Counted from the stretch's first letter, positions 53,925 through 63,737 are shown. The stretch is DNA of 64,000 nt from Bacillus sp. SM2101 (GCF_018588585.1 NZ_JAEUFG010000012.1:92926-156925), one strand, 5' to 3'. Program-made: numbers and translations. Notes: generated from the sequence alone by a model not told the origin.

Positions 53925-55307
53925 ATGTCTGTAACAATGGAGCAAGTTGTAGCACATGCAAAGCATAGAGGGTTTGTTTTCCCAGGTTCGGAAATATACG
54001 GGGGATTAGCTAATACATGGGATTATGGACCACTAGGTACAGAGTTGAAAAATAATATTAAAAAAGCTTGGTGGAATAAATTTGTTCAGCAATCACCTTA
54101 TAATGTAGGACTTGATGCTGCCATCTTAATGAACACAAAGACGTGGGAAGCATCTGGACATTTAGGGAATTTCAATGATCCGATGATTGATTGTAAAAAA
54201 TGTAAAGCAAGACATCGTGCCGATAAGCTAATTGAAAATGCACTTGAAGACAAAGGGATTGAATTGGTAGTTGATGGACTTCCATTTGAAAAAATGGAAG
54301 ATTTGATGACAGAGCATCAAATTACATGTCCAGATTGTGGAAGTGATGATTTTACGGGTATTCGTCAATTCAACCTTATGTTTAAAACACATCAAGGAGT
54401 TACTGAATCAAGTACCAATGAGATTTATCTACGACCAGAAACAGCTCAAGGGATTTTTGTTAACTTTAAAAACGTTCAGCGAACAATGAGAAAAAAGTTA
54501 CCTTTTGGGATCGCTCAAATAGGAAAAAGTTTTCGTAATGAAATTACGCCTGGTAACTTTACTTTCCGTACAAGGGAATTTGAACAAATGGAAATTGAGT
54601 TTTTCTGTAAGCCAGGTGAAGAAATTGATTGGTTTGACTATTGGAAGGAACAGGCTGAACAGTGGCTACTTTCTTTAGGTATGACGAAGGATCACATTCG
54701 TTTGCGAGATCATTCTGATGAAGAATTATCTCACTACAGTAATGCTACAACTGATTTTGAATATAAATTCCCATTTGGCTGGGGTGAGTTATGGGGAATT
54801 GCATCACGTACGGACTACGATCTTAAGCAGCATATGGAGCACTCAGGTGAGGACTTCAATTATATTGATCAGACGACAAATGAACGTTATATTCCATATT
54901 GTATTGAGCCTTCGCTTGGTGCGGACCGCGTAACATTAGCATTTTTAATTGATGCTTATGAAGAAGAAGCATTGGAAGATGGGACTTCCCGAACAGTGAT
55001 GCATTTTCATCCAGCTTTAGCACCTATTAAGGCTGCAATTTTGCCATTATCGAAAAAACTATCCGATGAAGCAAAACAAGTATTCCAAGATCTTGCTAAA
55101 GACTTTATGGTTGATTACGATGATGCCGGCTCCATTGGGAAACGTTATCGTCGACATGATGAAATTGGAACACCATACTGTATCACATATGACTTCGATT
55201 CGAAGGATGATAACATGGTAACCGTTCGTGATCGTGATACAATGGAACAACAGCGTTTACCTATAAATGAATTAAAAAGCTTCCTAGAAGAAAAAGTTAG
55301 ATTTTAA
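53925..55307 (+). CDS. glyQS: Glycyl-tRNA synthetase, single-chain (alpha2) class II type
   Basis: 460 residues from ATG 53925 (AAGGAG eight bases upstream; an in-frame TTG at 53907 precedes it). Motif 1 region [25 protein letters not shown] (core GSEIYGG), zinc-type cysteines CKKC and CPDC, motif 2 [21 protein letters not shown] (core [14 protein letters not shown]) and motif 3 [13 protein letters not shown] are intact. This is the eukaryote-like dimer form, not the alpha2beta2 GlyQ+GlyS enzyme. Controlled by the T-box upstream. A repeat pair begins one base after its stop codon. Confidence 0.95.
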   Translation: MSVTMEQVVAHAKHRGFVFPGSEIYGGLANTWDYGPLGTELKNNIKKAWWNKFVQQSPYNVGLDAAILMNTKTWEASGHLGNFNDPMIDCKKCKARHRADKLIENALEDKGIELVVDGLPFEKMEDLMTEHQITCPDCGSDDFTGIRQFNLMFKTHQGVTESSTNEIYLRPETAQGIFVNFKNVQRTMRKKLPFGIAQIGKSFRNEITPGNFTFRTREFEQMEIEFFCKPGEEIDWFDYWKEQAEQWLLSLGMTKDHIRLRDHSDEELSHYSNATTDFEYKFPFGWGELWGIASRTDYDLKQHMEHSGEDFNYIDQTTNERYIPYCIEPSLGADRVTLAFLIDAYEEEALEDGTSRTVMHFHPALAPIKAAILPLSKKLSDEAKQVFQDLAKDFMVDYDDAGSIGKRYRRHDEIGTPYCITYDFDSKDDNMVTVRDRDTMEQQRLPINELKSFLEEKVRF

Positions 55308-55308
55308 T

Positions 55309-55554
55309 AGAAAAGCGTAAGCGCCTTGTTCATCCCCGACAAGCGTTGGAAGCATTTCGCTTGAAGTGGCTTTTTGACTTCATGAGAAATGGTGAAGCGA
55401 CTCGAGGGGATAGGCGCAGTAGCTAGACAGAAAGAAAAGCGTAAGCGCCTTGTTCATCCCCGACAAGCGCTGGAAGCATTTCGCTTGAAGTCGCTTTTTG
55501 ACTTCATGAGAAATGGTGAAGCGACTCGAGGGGATAGGCGCAGTAGCTAGACAG
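55309..55554 (+). repeat. Two tandem units of the 124-bp hairpin-rich repeat
   Basis: Units at about 55309-55430 and 55434-55554, nearly identical to each other and close to the type B units at 47243 and 47491 (read on the other strand). Each runs from AAAAGCGTAAGCGCC to AGCTAGACAG. They lie between the glyQS stop and its terminator. Confidence 0.9.
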
Positions 55555-55625
55555 GTAAAAAAGTGTAGCCGACCCAATTCCATCTAAAACCAGCCCACGT
55601 CCTGTGGGCGACGGTGGAACCCAAA

Positions 55626-55659
55626 AACACCAGAAGGTGCATTTTACCTTCTGGTGTTT
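55626..55659 (+). terminator. Intrinsic terminator of glyQS
   Basis: A perfect 14-bp stem AAACACCAGAAGGT / ACCTTCTGGTGTTT with a six-base loop; TTTC follows. A smaller GCCCAC / GTGGGC hairpin precedes it at 55593-55609. Confidence 0.85.
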
Positions 55660-55783
55660 CTTTGTAAGCGATCCTTAGCTAAAAAATTTAAAAAAGCGGA
55701 AGCAGCTGTTTTGATGCAATCAAGAACCTCATAGAAAGTAAAGGGCTTCAATAAATGAAAGTGTGATTTATTAGTCAAGTAAC

Positions 55784-56329
55784 TTAAGATTCAGGAATGA
55801 TAGTAACGGCAAGTGTTCGAACTGGAATATCTTCTTCATTACGATCGTTAGCATGATTGTAGTATTTAGTTATTAATGTATTGAGGTCTCTTTGAAATTC
55901 TAAAAACTTTTCATCATTTAATTTTAGCTCCACTACCGAAAAAGTAGCGCCATCCTCTGAATTACCTTGCTCTTCTAATTTAGTCAAATAACTTTGATAT
56001 TGATTCAATAGTGTCAATTGATAATAGGAAACATAATCAATTTTTTTTTCACTAGAAATTGTTTGCCATTCTGCAATATTTAGTCTAGCTGCATCCTCAT
56101 TTAAGGTGTAATACTTTTCTGAAACAGATTTCACCTTTTTTTCTTTCAATACGCTAATAACACCAGCATCAAGCATAACTTGTATATGTCTGTATAGTGT
56201 TGCTTGGGGTACATCTTTAATGAGCTTAACCATCTCTAATGGTGTTAGTCCATTTTTATTGTTGCGCATAAGCACCTGAGAAATTTTCATTCTCACAGGG
56301 TGCATTAAGATTTCTACCTTATTTTTCAT
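55784..56329 (-). CDS. ArsR-like helix-turn-helix transcriptional regulator
   Basis: 181 residues from ATG 56329; AAAGGTGAG lies upstream and the GTG at 56338 is part of it. N-terminal winged helix (about 5-85) with MHPVRMKISQVLM, LIKDVPQATLYRHIQVMLDAGVI (recognition helix QATLYRHIQVM) and a wing. C-terminal helical domain (90-160) of the kind found in YdfF-like repressors. It is divergent from a YxlEFG-like ABC module, and a 22-bp perfect palindrome lies between. It most likely represses that operon. Confidence 0.82.
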   Translation of the reverse strand: MKNKVEILMHPVRMKISQVLMRNNKNGLTPLEMVKLIKDVPQATLYRHIQVMLDAGVISVLKEKKVKSVSEKYYTLNEDAARLNIAEWQTISSEKKIDYVSYYQLTLLNQYQSYLTKLEEQGNSEDGATFSVVELKLNDEKFLEFQRDLNTLITKYYNHANDRNEEDIPVRTLAVTIIPES

Positions 56330-56424
56330 ATATCTCACCTTTTATTAGTAGTGTGTTTTACTTTTCTAATTTCATTCTCATTATAAATAATAATAATAAC
56401 GTTTGCAATACGTACAGTTCAATG

Positions 56425-56446
56425 TTATCATTATCGATAATGATAA
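56425..56446. promoter_or_regulatory. 22-bp perfect palindrome, candidate operator
   Basis: The left arm TTATCATTATC mirrors the right arm GATAATGATAA exactly. It is 20 bp upstream of the YxlE-like start and 95 bp from the divergent regulator start. It resembles the half-sites of a Fur box, but these are in the reverse order, so the neighbouring ArsR-like protein is a better candidate ligand. Confidence 0.6.
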
Positions 56447-56466
56447 TAAAATTGAGGAGTGATAAT

Positions 56467-56706
56467 ATGAAGTTACATTATGGGTTGGATGAATTAAAAG
56501 GTGTTGATTTTATGCCTTTGTTACCTGTTATTTTGTCAGTGATAGCATTGAGTACATTATTGGTTTTAATTGCGTTCATTGACTTGTATAGGCATCGAAA
56601 TACGAGACAAAACGTACTTATGTGGTCCTTTATTATACTTTTGGTAAATACATTTGGACCGGTATTTTACTTTATTCATGGGAGAAAGGATGGTGAGGTA
56701 AGATGA
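56467..56706 (+). CDS. Small PLDc_N-domain membrane protein (YxlE-like)
   Basis: 79 residues from ATG 56467 (GAGGAG nine bases upstream); the open frame further upstream runs through the palindrome and is not coding. Two membrane helices (about 15-36 and 48-66) and the PLDc_N end GPVFYFIHGRKDG. Same size class and position as B. subtilis YxlE, a small membrane protein encoded before the YxlF/YxlG ABC transporter. Its stop overlaps the next start (ATGA). Confidence 0.78.
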   Translation: MKLHYGLDELKGVDFMPLLPVILSVIALSTLLVLIAFIDLYRHRNTRQNVLMWSFIILLVNTFGPVFYFIHGRKDGEVR

Positions 56707-57608
56707 AATTAGAGGTTAAGAATGTAACAAAAAAATTTAAGGGTAAATTGGCTGTAAATCATTTCTCAATGGACATAAAAACAAGAGAATGTGTAGGTTT
56801 AATAGGACCAAATGGGGCGGGGAAATCTACATTATTAAAAGTGATCTCTAATATTATTTTTCCTAATTCAGGAGAAGTGCTATTGGATGGGAAGCATGTT
56901 GCAAAAATGAAGAGGGAAATCGGTTATTTGCCGCAACATCCAGAATTTTTCCCATGGATGACAGCCATTGAAACATTAATGTTTATGGGTCAGTTATCTA
57001 ATGTAAACAAAGAGGAATTAACTCACTCAATACCTAATGTTTTAGAAAAAGTGGGGTTGAAAGGAGAAGAAAATTCAAAAGTAGGTACATTTTCTGGTGG
57101 AATGAAACAACGGCTTGGTATAGCTCAAGCTTTATTACATCGACCTGCACTTATCGTAATGGATGAACCAGTATCAGCTTTAGATCCCATTGGGAGAAGA
57201 GAAGTGTTAAATTTGATCGAAGAAATTAAAAAAGAGACGACAGTATTATTATCAACTCATATACTTGCAGATGCTGAAGAAATATGTGATAGATTTATGA
57301 TCATTAAAAATGGGAAGAAAATTAAAGATACTACTGCCATCGATTTGTTAAGTCAGTATAGTCAAAAGATCTTGAGAGTAGTGATTGATAGCAATGATCA
57401 AAAATGGGTTGATGTTGTAAAAGCACTTCCCTTTGTGAAGGATGTGGAAGTCACTGGACATACATTGAAAATAAAAGTCGAAAATATAGAAACAAGTAAA
57501 GATTTATTGTTAAAAAATGCATTAGAACATGAAGTAAACCTGGTCAAGTTTGAAATCAATAGTGATACATTAGAAGATATTTTCTTGAGAATGGTGGTGG
57601 GAGCATGA
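56703..57608 (+). CDS. ABC transporter ATPase (YxlF-like)
   Basis: 301 residues: Walker A GPNGAGKST near 35, Q-loop LPQHPEFFPW, signature FSGGMKQR near 132, Walker B LIVMDEPVSALDP, and a C-terminal extension of about 85 residues typical of CcmA-type ATPases. It pairs with the ABC-2 permease that follows, whose start overlaps its stop. Part of an YxlE-F-G-like export module of unknown substrate. Confidence 0.9.
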   Translation: MKLEVKNVTKKFKGKLAVNHFSMDIKTRECVGLIGPNGAGKSTLLKVISNIIFPNSGEVLLDGKHVAKMKREIGYLPQHPEFFPWMTAIETLMFMGQLSNVNKEELTHSIPNVLEKVGLKGEENSKVGTFSGGMKQRLGIAQALLHRPALIVMDEPVSALDPIGRREVLNLIEEIKKETTVLLSTHILADAEEICDRFMIIKNGKKIKDTTAIDLLSQYSQKILRVVIDSNDQKWVDVVKALPFVKDVEVTGHTLKIKVENIETSKDLLLKNALEHEVNLVKFEINSDTLEDIFLRMVVGA

Positions 57609-58390
57609 ATAGCTTTATTGTCCTAACTAAAAAAGAATTTGTACAGATGTTACGTGATTATAAATTAATTTGGCTTCCTCTTATTTTTATCATCCTAGGG
57701 ATAACTCAACCAGTGGTCACACTTTTTTTACCATCAATCATTGAATCATTAGGAGGGGGGACAGGTATTACAATTGATCCAAGTATATATACCCAAAGCG
57801 GAGGAGAAGTACTTGCAAGCACTTTTGGCTCACAATTTGATCAACTTGGACTTATCATTCTTATCATTTCAACAATGGGTATCATACACACAGATAAAGT
57901 AAATGGTATGTTGGCATTTATTTTAACAAGACCTGTTAATATTATTTCATATATAAGTGGAAAGGTTATACCAAATTTCTTAATGGCGTCTTTTGGTGTA
58001 ATAATAGGATTCTTTGTTTCTTATCTATATGTTATTTATCTATTTACACATGTTTCATTTTCACGAATGATTATTGCTATGTTATTTTATCTTGTATGGG
58101 TACTATTTATTGTCACATTTACAACGATGATTAGTACTATCTTTAACAGTCAAGGACTTATCGCGATTCTTTCCATTGTCTTTCTACTAGGGTGTAGAAT
58201 GATACTCGGTTTGAACCCTATTATGGACTTTGTTAATCCTGCTATAATGAGCAAAAATGGTATGGAAGTGCTAGCTACAGGGTCAATAAGTTCTAGTGCT
58301 GCCGGTAATTTGTTTATAACACTTATATGGGTTGCACTTATACTTTTTGTAATAAATTATTGGATTTCCAACAAAAAGTATAATAAATAG
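57605..58390 (+). CDS. ABC-2 type permease (YxlG-like)
   Basis: 261 residues, six membrane helices, with an extracytoplasmic loop (about 40-75) after helix 1. ABC-2 family; opening NSFIVLTKKEFVQMLRDYKL is typical. Start overlaps the ATPase stop (ATGA), so the stoichiometry is translationally linked. Last gene of the operon. Confidence 0.88.
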   Translation: MNSFIVLTKKEFVQMLRDYKLIWLPLIFIILGITQPVVTLFLPSIIESLGGGTGITIDPSIYTQSGGEVLASTFGSQFDQLGLIILIISTMGIIHTDKVNGMLAFILTRPVNIISYISGKVIPNFLMASFGVIIGFFVSYLYVIYLFTHVSFSRMIIAMLFYLVWVLFIVTFTTMISTIFNSQGLIAILSIVFLLGCRMILGLNPIMDFVNPAIMSKNGMEVLATGSISSSAAGNLFITLIWVALILFVINYWISNKKYNK

Positions 58391-58824
58391 ATGGGCTACA
58401 GATAAAAAATTATGTATAGCCTTAGGTGCGTATGATAAAAGGTTATTTACTAATAATATAGCATTTATGCTATTCTCATTGTTTTCAGAACAATAGATAC
58501 TATGAAACTCTAGTATAGTGTCGAATTTATACCTTTGTACTAATAGCAGGGGACACCTGTTTCGAATATGAAGATATTATAGCGAATGCTAAAGAAGAAT
58601 TACTTGGAAAGTGGGAATTATAATTTGAGAATAATCTTGAGGAAATTACAGCACATTGTTTGTTATGGTATAAGAAATGATCGCTCAAAAAACATGACTA
58701 ATCATTTCTTATACCAAATTTTTCCTAACTGATGTTATTCGTGGTTGCTCACACAAAATTTGGGTAAACAAATTTTCTTACAGTGAGTGTTTTTCATTTT
58801 AGTTTACATCATAAATGAGAATTA
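58391..58824. other. Intergenic region with a gene scrap and a hairpin
   Basis: At 58549-58623 the plus strand reads GDTCFEYEDIIANAKEELLG then KWEL and a stop, which resembles the GDTxEEALxNAKEAL stretch of HicB-type antitoxins; no start or toxin is nearby, so it is a scrap at most. At 58667-58715 a perfect 15-bp inverted repeat (GGTATAAGAAATGAT / ATCATTTCTTATACC, 19-base loop) followed by AAATTTTT could terminate transcription. Confidence 0.4.
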
Positions 58825-60060
58825 TTATATTGCCCAATTCCCGTTACGAAACAGTGGTTCTTTTGTTCCGTCAGGTAATAAACCGTCAATATCCATATCA
58901 GCGGTACCTACCATAAAGTCTTCGTGAAGTACACTTGTATTTACGCCGTTTTTCTCTAGCTCTTCTTTATCCATTGTAGTACCAGCCTCGATACATGTTG
59001 GATATGCACTACCGATAGCTAAATGATTAGAGGCATTTTCATCAAATAATGTATTATAAAAAATAATATTAGAATTTGAAATTGGAGAGTCATGTGGAAC
59101 TAATGCGACTTCTCCTAAATAATGCGACCCTTCGTCTGTTTCAATAAGACGTTTTAATGTTTCTTCACCTTTTTCAGCTTTGCAGTCAACAATCTTGCCA
59201 TTCTCAAAGGTTAATGTAAAGTTTTCAATTAAATTACCACGGTAATTAAATGGTTTGGAACTCGATACATAGCCATTTACACCAGTTTTTAGTGGCATAG
59301 TAAATACTTCTTCTGTCGGGATATTCGCAATGAAATACGTACCATCTTCATTTTTGCCTCCACCCCCAAGCCAAATATGGTTCGTAGGTAGCTCTATGGT
59401 GAGGTCTGTATTAGATGCTGTATAATGTAATGCTTTATATTTCTTTTCATTTAGAAACTTTACACGAGCTTGTAAAGTTTTGTCATGCTCTTGCCATTGT
59501 TGAACTGGGTCTTCTAAATCAACACGTGTTGATTTAAAAATGGCATTCCAAAGCAAGCCTACCTGCTCATCCTCTTTTGCATCAGGAAATACTTTTGCTG
59601 CCCATTCTTTCGACGGAACAGCGATAACAGTCCAACTAACTTTATCTGATTGAATATAGTTTCTAAACTTTTCTAATGCTTTACCTTGTGCTTTTTGTGC
59701 AGCAGCGACTCTATCAGGGTTAACACCTTGTAATAAATCTGGATTTGTAGAAGTAATCGATAAGAATGCTGCTCCATCTTCAGCCATCTCTTCTCGTCCT
59801 TGAGCTTTCCAAAGTGGAAATTCTTTAAATGCATCATCTGGAGCGAGGTCGTATTTCATTCTTGTAATCGTGTCGTCGCCCCATTCAACGTGAACATTTT
59901 TTGCACCAGCTTCATAGGCTTTTTTAGTAACAAGACGAACAAACTCAACTGTTGAAATTGATGCTGATATATATAGGGATTGTTTTTCTTGAATATTCAC
60001 ACCAATTTTCACAGCTAATTCTGCATATTTTTCTAAATTACGCTGAAAATTTGCCATCAT
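58825..60060 (-). CDS. M29-family metallo-aminopeptidase (AmpS/PepS-like)
   Basis: 411 residues from ATG 60060, or 410 from the adjacent ATG; AAAGGAG sits six to nine bases upstream, so the longer frame to 60078 is unlikely. M29 (thermophilic aminopeptidase) features: metal ligands in IPTEEVFTMPLK, EKGEE, IETDEGSHYLGEVALVPHDSPIS (core DEGSHYLGEVALV) and a C-terminal HEDFMVGTADMDIDG. Cleaves N-terminal residues from peptides in the cytoplasm. Monocistronic. Confidence 0.92.
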   Translation of the reverse strand: MMANFQRNLEKYAELAVKIGVNIQEKQSLYISASISTVEFVRLVTKKAYEAGAKNVHVEWGDDTITRMKYDLAPDDAFKEFPLWKAQGREEMAEDGAAFLSITSTNPDLLQGVNPDRVAAAQKAQGKALEKFRNYIQSDKVSWTVIAVPSKEWAAKVFPDAKEDEQVGLLWNAIFKSTRVDLEDPVQQWQEHDKTLQARVKFLNEKKYKALHYTASNTDLTIELPTNHIWLGGGGKNEDGTYFIANIPTEEVFTMPLKTGVNGYVSSSKPFNYRGNLIENFTLTFENGKIVDCKAEKGEETLKRLIETDEGSHYLGEVALVPHDSPISNSNIIFYNTLFDENASNHLAIGSAYPTCIEAGTTMDKEELEKNGVNTSVLHEDFMVGTADMDIDGLLPDGTKEPLFRNGNWAI

Positions 60061-60277
60061 TAGATTCTCCTTTATCATAATATTTTTTCGGTATGTGAGG
60101 ACATGATATACTTATGTAAGAAAATGATCCTTTCATCATTGTACACTAACTAAGTTAAGTACGCATAATGAATAGATCCAAGGAAATACAGTTAAGTGCT
60201 ACTGTTTTATTTCTCGAATATTTTCTTATTATATCATTATCTTCCTATAGATTTTCAAATGTCTAAACATATTAAAA

Positions 60278-60398
60278 GGCTGTTTTTACATGCATGTTGT
60301 TTTGCGTACTAAACAATAAGTAAAATGATGAAAGCTGAATACAACTCAGCCGCCTTTTTAATATAAATACAATAGCAACAAACTATACGAAAAAAGCT
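60278..60398 (-). repeat. MITE-like intergenic repeat, copy 12 (core replaced)
   Basis: 121 bp with ends GGCTGTTTTTACATGCATGT and AATAGCAACAAACTATACGA then AAAAAAGCT. The usual core is absent and a CTGAATACAACTCAG hairpin occupies the middle. Confidence 0.5.
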
Positions 60399-60420
60399 AA
60401 TTGAAATAAAGAGGTGTCAA

Positions 60421-60954
60421 ATGGTTGGTGTAATGGCTACAAAAAAAAGAGAATTAAACAAAAGACAGATGAACAGTCCGGTTGGACCGATTTTATTAAT
60501 AGCATCAGATGAATTTTTATATGAAATTATCTTTGTTTCGTCAAGTACCTTCAATAAAGAGTATTATGATTCAATGAATAACAATGAAAATAACGAAATT
60601 TTAAATGAATCGGTAAAGCAATTAGAAGAATATTTTCGTGGACAAAGAATACAATTTGATCTTCCGTTGAAAGTGGAAGGAACGTCATTCCAAAAACAGG
60701 CATGGCAAGCACTAACAACGATTCCTTTTGGACATACGATAAGCTACCAAGAACAAGCTCAAGTGTTAGGTGACCCGAAAAAAGCTAGGGCGATAGGTGG
60801 CGCTAATAGTAAAAATTCATTACCTATCATTATCCCTTGTCATCGAGTGATTGGGAAAAATGGTAAGCTAACAGGGTTTGCTGGAGGAATTGATATTAAA
60901 GAGGCATTACTAAAGCATGAAGAAAAATACTATAAGAACGTAACTCACCCTTAA
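60421..60954 (+). CDS. ogt: Methylated-DNA--protein-cysteine methyltransferase
   Basis: 177 residues. N-terminal Ogt-type domain (1-85) and a C-terminal domain with FQKQAWQALTTIPFGHTISYQEQA (recognition helix) and the methyl-acceptor cysteine in IIPCHRVIG, followed by GFAGGIDIKEALLKHE. Repairs O6-methylguanine by a single irreversible transfer. AGAGGTG ribosome site before ATG 60421. Confidence 0.93.
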   Translation: MVGVMATKKRELNKRQMNSPVGPILLIASDEFLYEIIFVSSSTFNKEYYDSMNNNENNEILNESVKQLEEYFRGQRIQFDLPLKVEGTSFQKQAWQALTTIPFGHTISYQEQAQVLGDPKKARAIGGANSKNSLPIIIPCHRVIGKNGKLTGFAGGIDIKEALLKHEEKYYKNVTHP

Positions 60955-60974
60955 GACGATGGAGTTACGTTCTT
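60934..60974. terminator. Hairpin at the ogt 3' end
   Basis: A perfect 12-bp stem AAGAACGTAACT / AGTTACGTTCTT, loop 17 bases including the stop; no T-run on the plus strand, so weak. It lies between convergent genes. Confidence 0.5.
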
Positions 60975-60991
60975 AGCTACATCCTATATTG

Positions 60992-62470
60992 TTACATAGC
61001 TTTTTCAGCTACTAAATTTTCTAATGTTTCGATCATATCTTCTAATTTCTTGAAGCTTGAAACGATATTTTTAATACGATTATTTTGTTCTTCCATATGT
61101 GCCAGTATCTCTTGAGATGAAGCAGAGCTTTGCTGTGTAATGCTTGAGATTGACAAGATTTCGTTTGAAATACGGTGACTATCCCCTAAGATTTCAGCAA
61201 GCATGTCATTAACTTTTCCGGATTCTTCTTCTACTTCTTCACTTGTACTTTTAATTGCTTTAAAAGTCTCTTGGACGACCTTCATTACTTGCTCACTTTG
61301 TAAAATTGCATTTTCTCCGAGGTTTGTTTGTTCGGCAGCATGTAACGTTTTTTCTTGTATACCATTTAAAATAGAAGTGATTTCTGCAGTCGAGTGTCGA
61401 GAGTCCTCCGCAAGCTTTCTCACTTCGTCAGCAACGACCGCAAAGCCTTTTCCGTGTTCCCCTGCACGTGCTGCTTCTATTGCCGCATTGAGAGCTAGCA
61501 GGTTTGTTTGCTCTGAGATGCCAGTTATTTTATTTACTATCCCTTCTATCTTATGATTTTGATTGCTTAAGTCATTCATAACAGCTACTGTCGAATTTAT
61601 TATTGTGTGAACTTTCTCTATTTCTCCCATTAAAACTTCAACATTGTTGTTGCCATCTTGTATCGTTTTCAATGTCTCTTCTGATAGGTTATTCATATGA
61701 TTGGAGACGGATGTAACATTCTCTATAGAGCTATCTGCTGATTGAATAGCTTCATTAATATCAACAACACTAGCGGCTTGGCTTTCTATCCCTTTAGTTA
61801 CTTCTAAAAATGAAACAGTAATTTCTTCTGAAATTTCTTTTGTTTTTTTGGAGTGATCTTCTAAGTCAGTTTCAAATCTATGTAAAAATTCAACTGTAGT
61901 TTTAATATTCCCAAGTAAAGAGTCGGTATGTTCTTTCGCTTGTAAAACTTGTTCATATGTTTCTTGATTTTCTAAGCGCATACGTTTACTAAATACACCT
62001 TGAATAATATTTACCAATATAATAAGTACAATCATCGCATCGATACCGATAATATCGGTCTTATTCATTGCAGCAAAAGCAGTAGAATCATGATTCAAAA
62101 AGAAATAATTGGATATAGCAATATTTGAAATAGCGGTTAAAATGATAGGTATGTAATTTTCATACAGTGAGATCACTGTTACGTAAAGAACAACTAGGAA
62201 AAACATAATAATTGATGGGTCTACACTAAAAACGACATATGTAGTAATAACGGAAGAAAGAACGACTAGATACATCGTATAAAAGATGAATTTCCTTTTC
62301 AGAATTAATACAGTGATGATTGTGTTAATAATTAGATCAGGTATGGATTGAATAAGGCTTAAACGTAATCCAGCATGGAAAAAATTCCATAAAAAAACAC
62401 TTGTAAATGTAAACCATAGTATTGAGATAAGTAGTTTATTTCTTTTTTCAACTAATTCTATGTTTGTCAT
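60992..62470 (-). CDS. Methyl-accepting chemotaxis protein with a multi-helix membrane domain
   Basis: 492 residues. The N-terminal ~165 residues contain five or six membrane helices with only short loops and no extracellular sensor domain. The rest (about 190-492) is an MCP signalling domain with the conserved hairpin tip [19 protein letters not shown] and [14 protein letters not shown]. No HAMP domain is obvious. It may sense a membrane state or a small permeant ligand. AAGGGGGTT ribosome site before the ATG. Confidence 0.88.
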   Translation of the reverse strand: MTNIELVEKRNKLLISILWFTFTSVFLWNFFHAGLRLSLIQSIPDLIINTIITVLILKRKFIFYTMYLVVLSSVITTYVVFSVDPSIIMFFLVVLYVTVISLYENYIPIILTAISNIAISNYFFLNHDSTAFAAMNKTDIIGIDAMIVLIILVNIIQGVFSKRMRLENQETYEQVLQAKEHTDSLLGNIKTTVEFLHRFETDLEDHSKKTKEISEEITVSFLEVTKGIESQAASVVDINEAIQSADSSIENVTSVSNHMNNLSEETLKTIQDGNNNVEVLMGEIEKVHTIINSTVAVMNDLSNQNHKIEGIVNKITGISEQTNLLALNAAIEAARAGEHGKGFAVVADEVRKLAEDSRHSTAEITSILNGIQEKTLHAAEQTNLGENAILQSEQVMKVVQETFKAIKSTSEEVEEESGKVNDMLAEILGDSHRISNEILSISSITQQSSASSQEILAHMEEQNNRIKNIVSSFKKLEDMIETLENLVAEKAM

Positions 62471-62639
62471 AACTATGAACCCCCTTACCTAAAATGCCTC
62501 TTGGGCTCTTTGATTTTACCATTTTTTATATAATTAATTCATTAAGATATAAATTCGGTTTTTGACATATTTGTGACAATAGAATTTCTACTTCATATAT
62601 TGAGAAGGCTATTTGATATAATATTAATATAAATAACTA

Positions 62640-62792
62640 GGCTCTTTTCGTAAGCCTTGTTGCTATTTATCCTAAACTAGAAGATAATGATGTTGTTTTA
62701 CTCAACAGTCATTCTTTTTTAGAGGAAAAGATGCCAAGAAATCTATTGATACACTTTTTGTATGAATAACAACAGTCTATGCGAAAGCAGCC
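62640..62792 (+). repeat. MITE-like intergenic repeat, copy 13
   Basis: 153 bp, forward: GGCTCTTTTCGTAAGCCTTG, core AGAGGAAAAGATGCCAAGAA, and AACAACAGTCTATGCGAAAG then CAGCC. Among the best-preserved copies. Confidence 0.75.
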
Positions 62793-62828
62793 AAAAATTA
62801 TTACAGCGTCCAACCAGAGGTGATCAAA

Positions 62829-63437
62829 GTGGATGTTGGGGCTATTATCTTAGCAGGTGGCCAATCTAAGAGAATGGGCACAAATAAAGCATTATTAAGG
62901 GTTGAAGGAAAATACAATATTGTGAGAATGAAAGAGGCGTTACAATTGATGTTTGAAGAAATCATCCTTGTAACTAATCAAGAGCAACAATACAAGTTTT
63001 TAGAGATCCCCATTGTTCCTGATCTTGTAGATGCAAAAGGACCTCTTGCTGGCTTGCAAGCTGGTTTACAAGCGGCCCAAAATGATAAAAATGTTGTTGT
63101 GGCTTGTGATATGCCGTTTATATCTACATCAGTTACATCATATTTACTGTCGCAAGCGAATGGTTGTGACGCAGTCGTCCCTATTATTGGTGGCAAAATC
63201 CATCCATTGTATGCAGTTTATAGCAAAAGTGCATTACCAATTATTCATTCATGCTTAAAGGAAAATCAATTAAAAGTTGTAGATGTATTATCTCGTCTTC
63301 AAGTACGATACATTAATGAGCAGGAGTTAATGAAGTTAGAAGACATTGACTTAGGAAGAGTATTTTTTAATATGAACTATCCGATGGATTATGAAAAGGT
63401 AAAACGTTGGGTAAAGGACAAAGATCCTAATAAGTAG
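62829..63437 (+). CDS. mobA: Molybdenum cofactor guanylyltransferase
   Basis: 202 residues from GTG 62829, five bases after AGAGGTGA; a GTG at 62820 lies inside that ribosome site. Nucleotidyltransferase signature AIILAGGQSKRMGTNKALL (residues about 4-23), VPDLVDAKGPLAGLQAGL and VVACDMPFIS (metal site). Adds GMP to molybdopterin. No other cofactor genes are in the window; tatA follows 88 bp downstream, fitting export of molybdoenzymes. Confidence 0.85.
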   Translation: MDVGAIILAGGQSKRMGTNKALLRVEGKYNIVRMKEALQLMFEEIILVTNQEQQYKFLEIPIVPDLVDAKGPLAGLQAGLQAAQNDKNVVVACDMPFISTSVTSYLLSQANGCDAVVPIIGGKIHPLYAVYSKSALPIIHSCLKENQLKVVDVLSRLQVRYINEQELMKLEDIDLGRVFFNMNYPMDYEKVKRWVKDKDPNK

Positions 63438-63525
63438 TTCGTTTTTTTTAGGTGAACATGATAAACTACATTTAGTAGTTATCTCTAACAATATGTGCAT
63501 GCATCATAAAAAGGAGATGGTATGA

Positions 63526-63732
63526 ATGTTAACAAACATCGGAATACCTGGATTAATATTAATTCTTGTTTTAGCTTTAATAATTTTTGGACCGAAAAAA
63601 TTACCTGAGATTGGTAGAGCTACTGGAGAAACATTAAAAGAATTTAAAAAATCAGCTCGTGAGCTAACGAGTGACGTAACAGATGAAGTAAAAGAAGTGA
63701 ATCAAATCGTCAAAAGTGAAGAGAAAAAGTAA
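63526..63732 (+). CDS. tatA: Twin-arginine translocase subunit TatA
   Basis: 68 residues: a short N-terminal membrane helix (about 6-21), the invariant [15 protein letters not shown] hinge and an amphipathic helix, then a charged tail. Typical TatA size. Forms the pore of the Tat export system; tatC is not in the window. AAGGAGATGG ribosome site. Confidence 0.92.
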   Translation: MLTNIGIPGLILILVLALIIFGPKKLPEIGRATGETLKEFKKSARELTSDVTDEVKEVNQIVKSEEKK

Positions 63733-63737
63733 TAATT

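Noticed and set aside
56425..56446. Fur box
   Set aside because: The hexamers occur as ATTATC-GATAAT, the reverse of the GATAAT-ATTATC order of Fur sites, and no iron gene is nearby.
58549..58623. HicB antitoxin gene
   Set aside because: Only about 25 residues resemble HicB, with no start codon, ribosome site or toxin gene.
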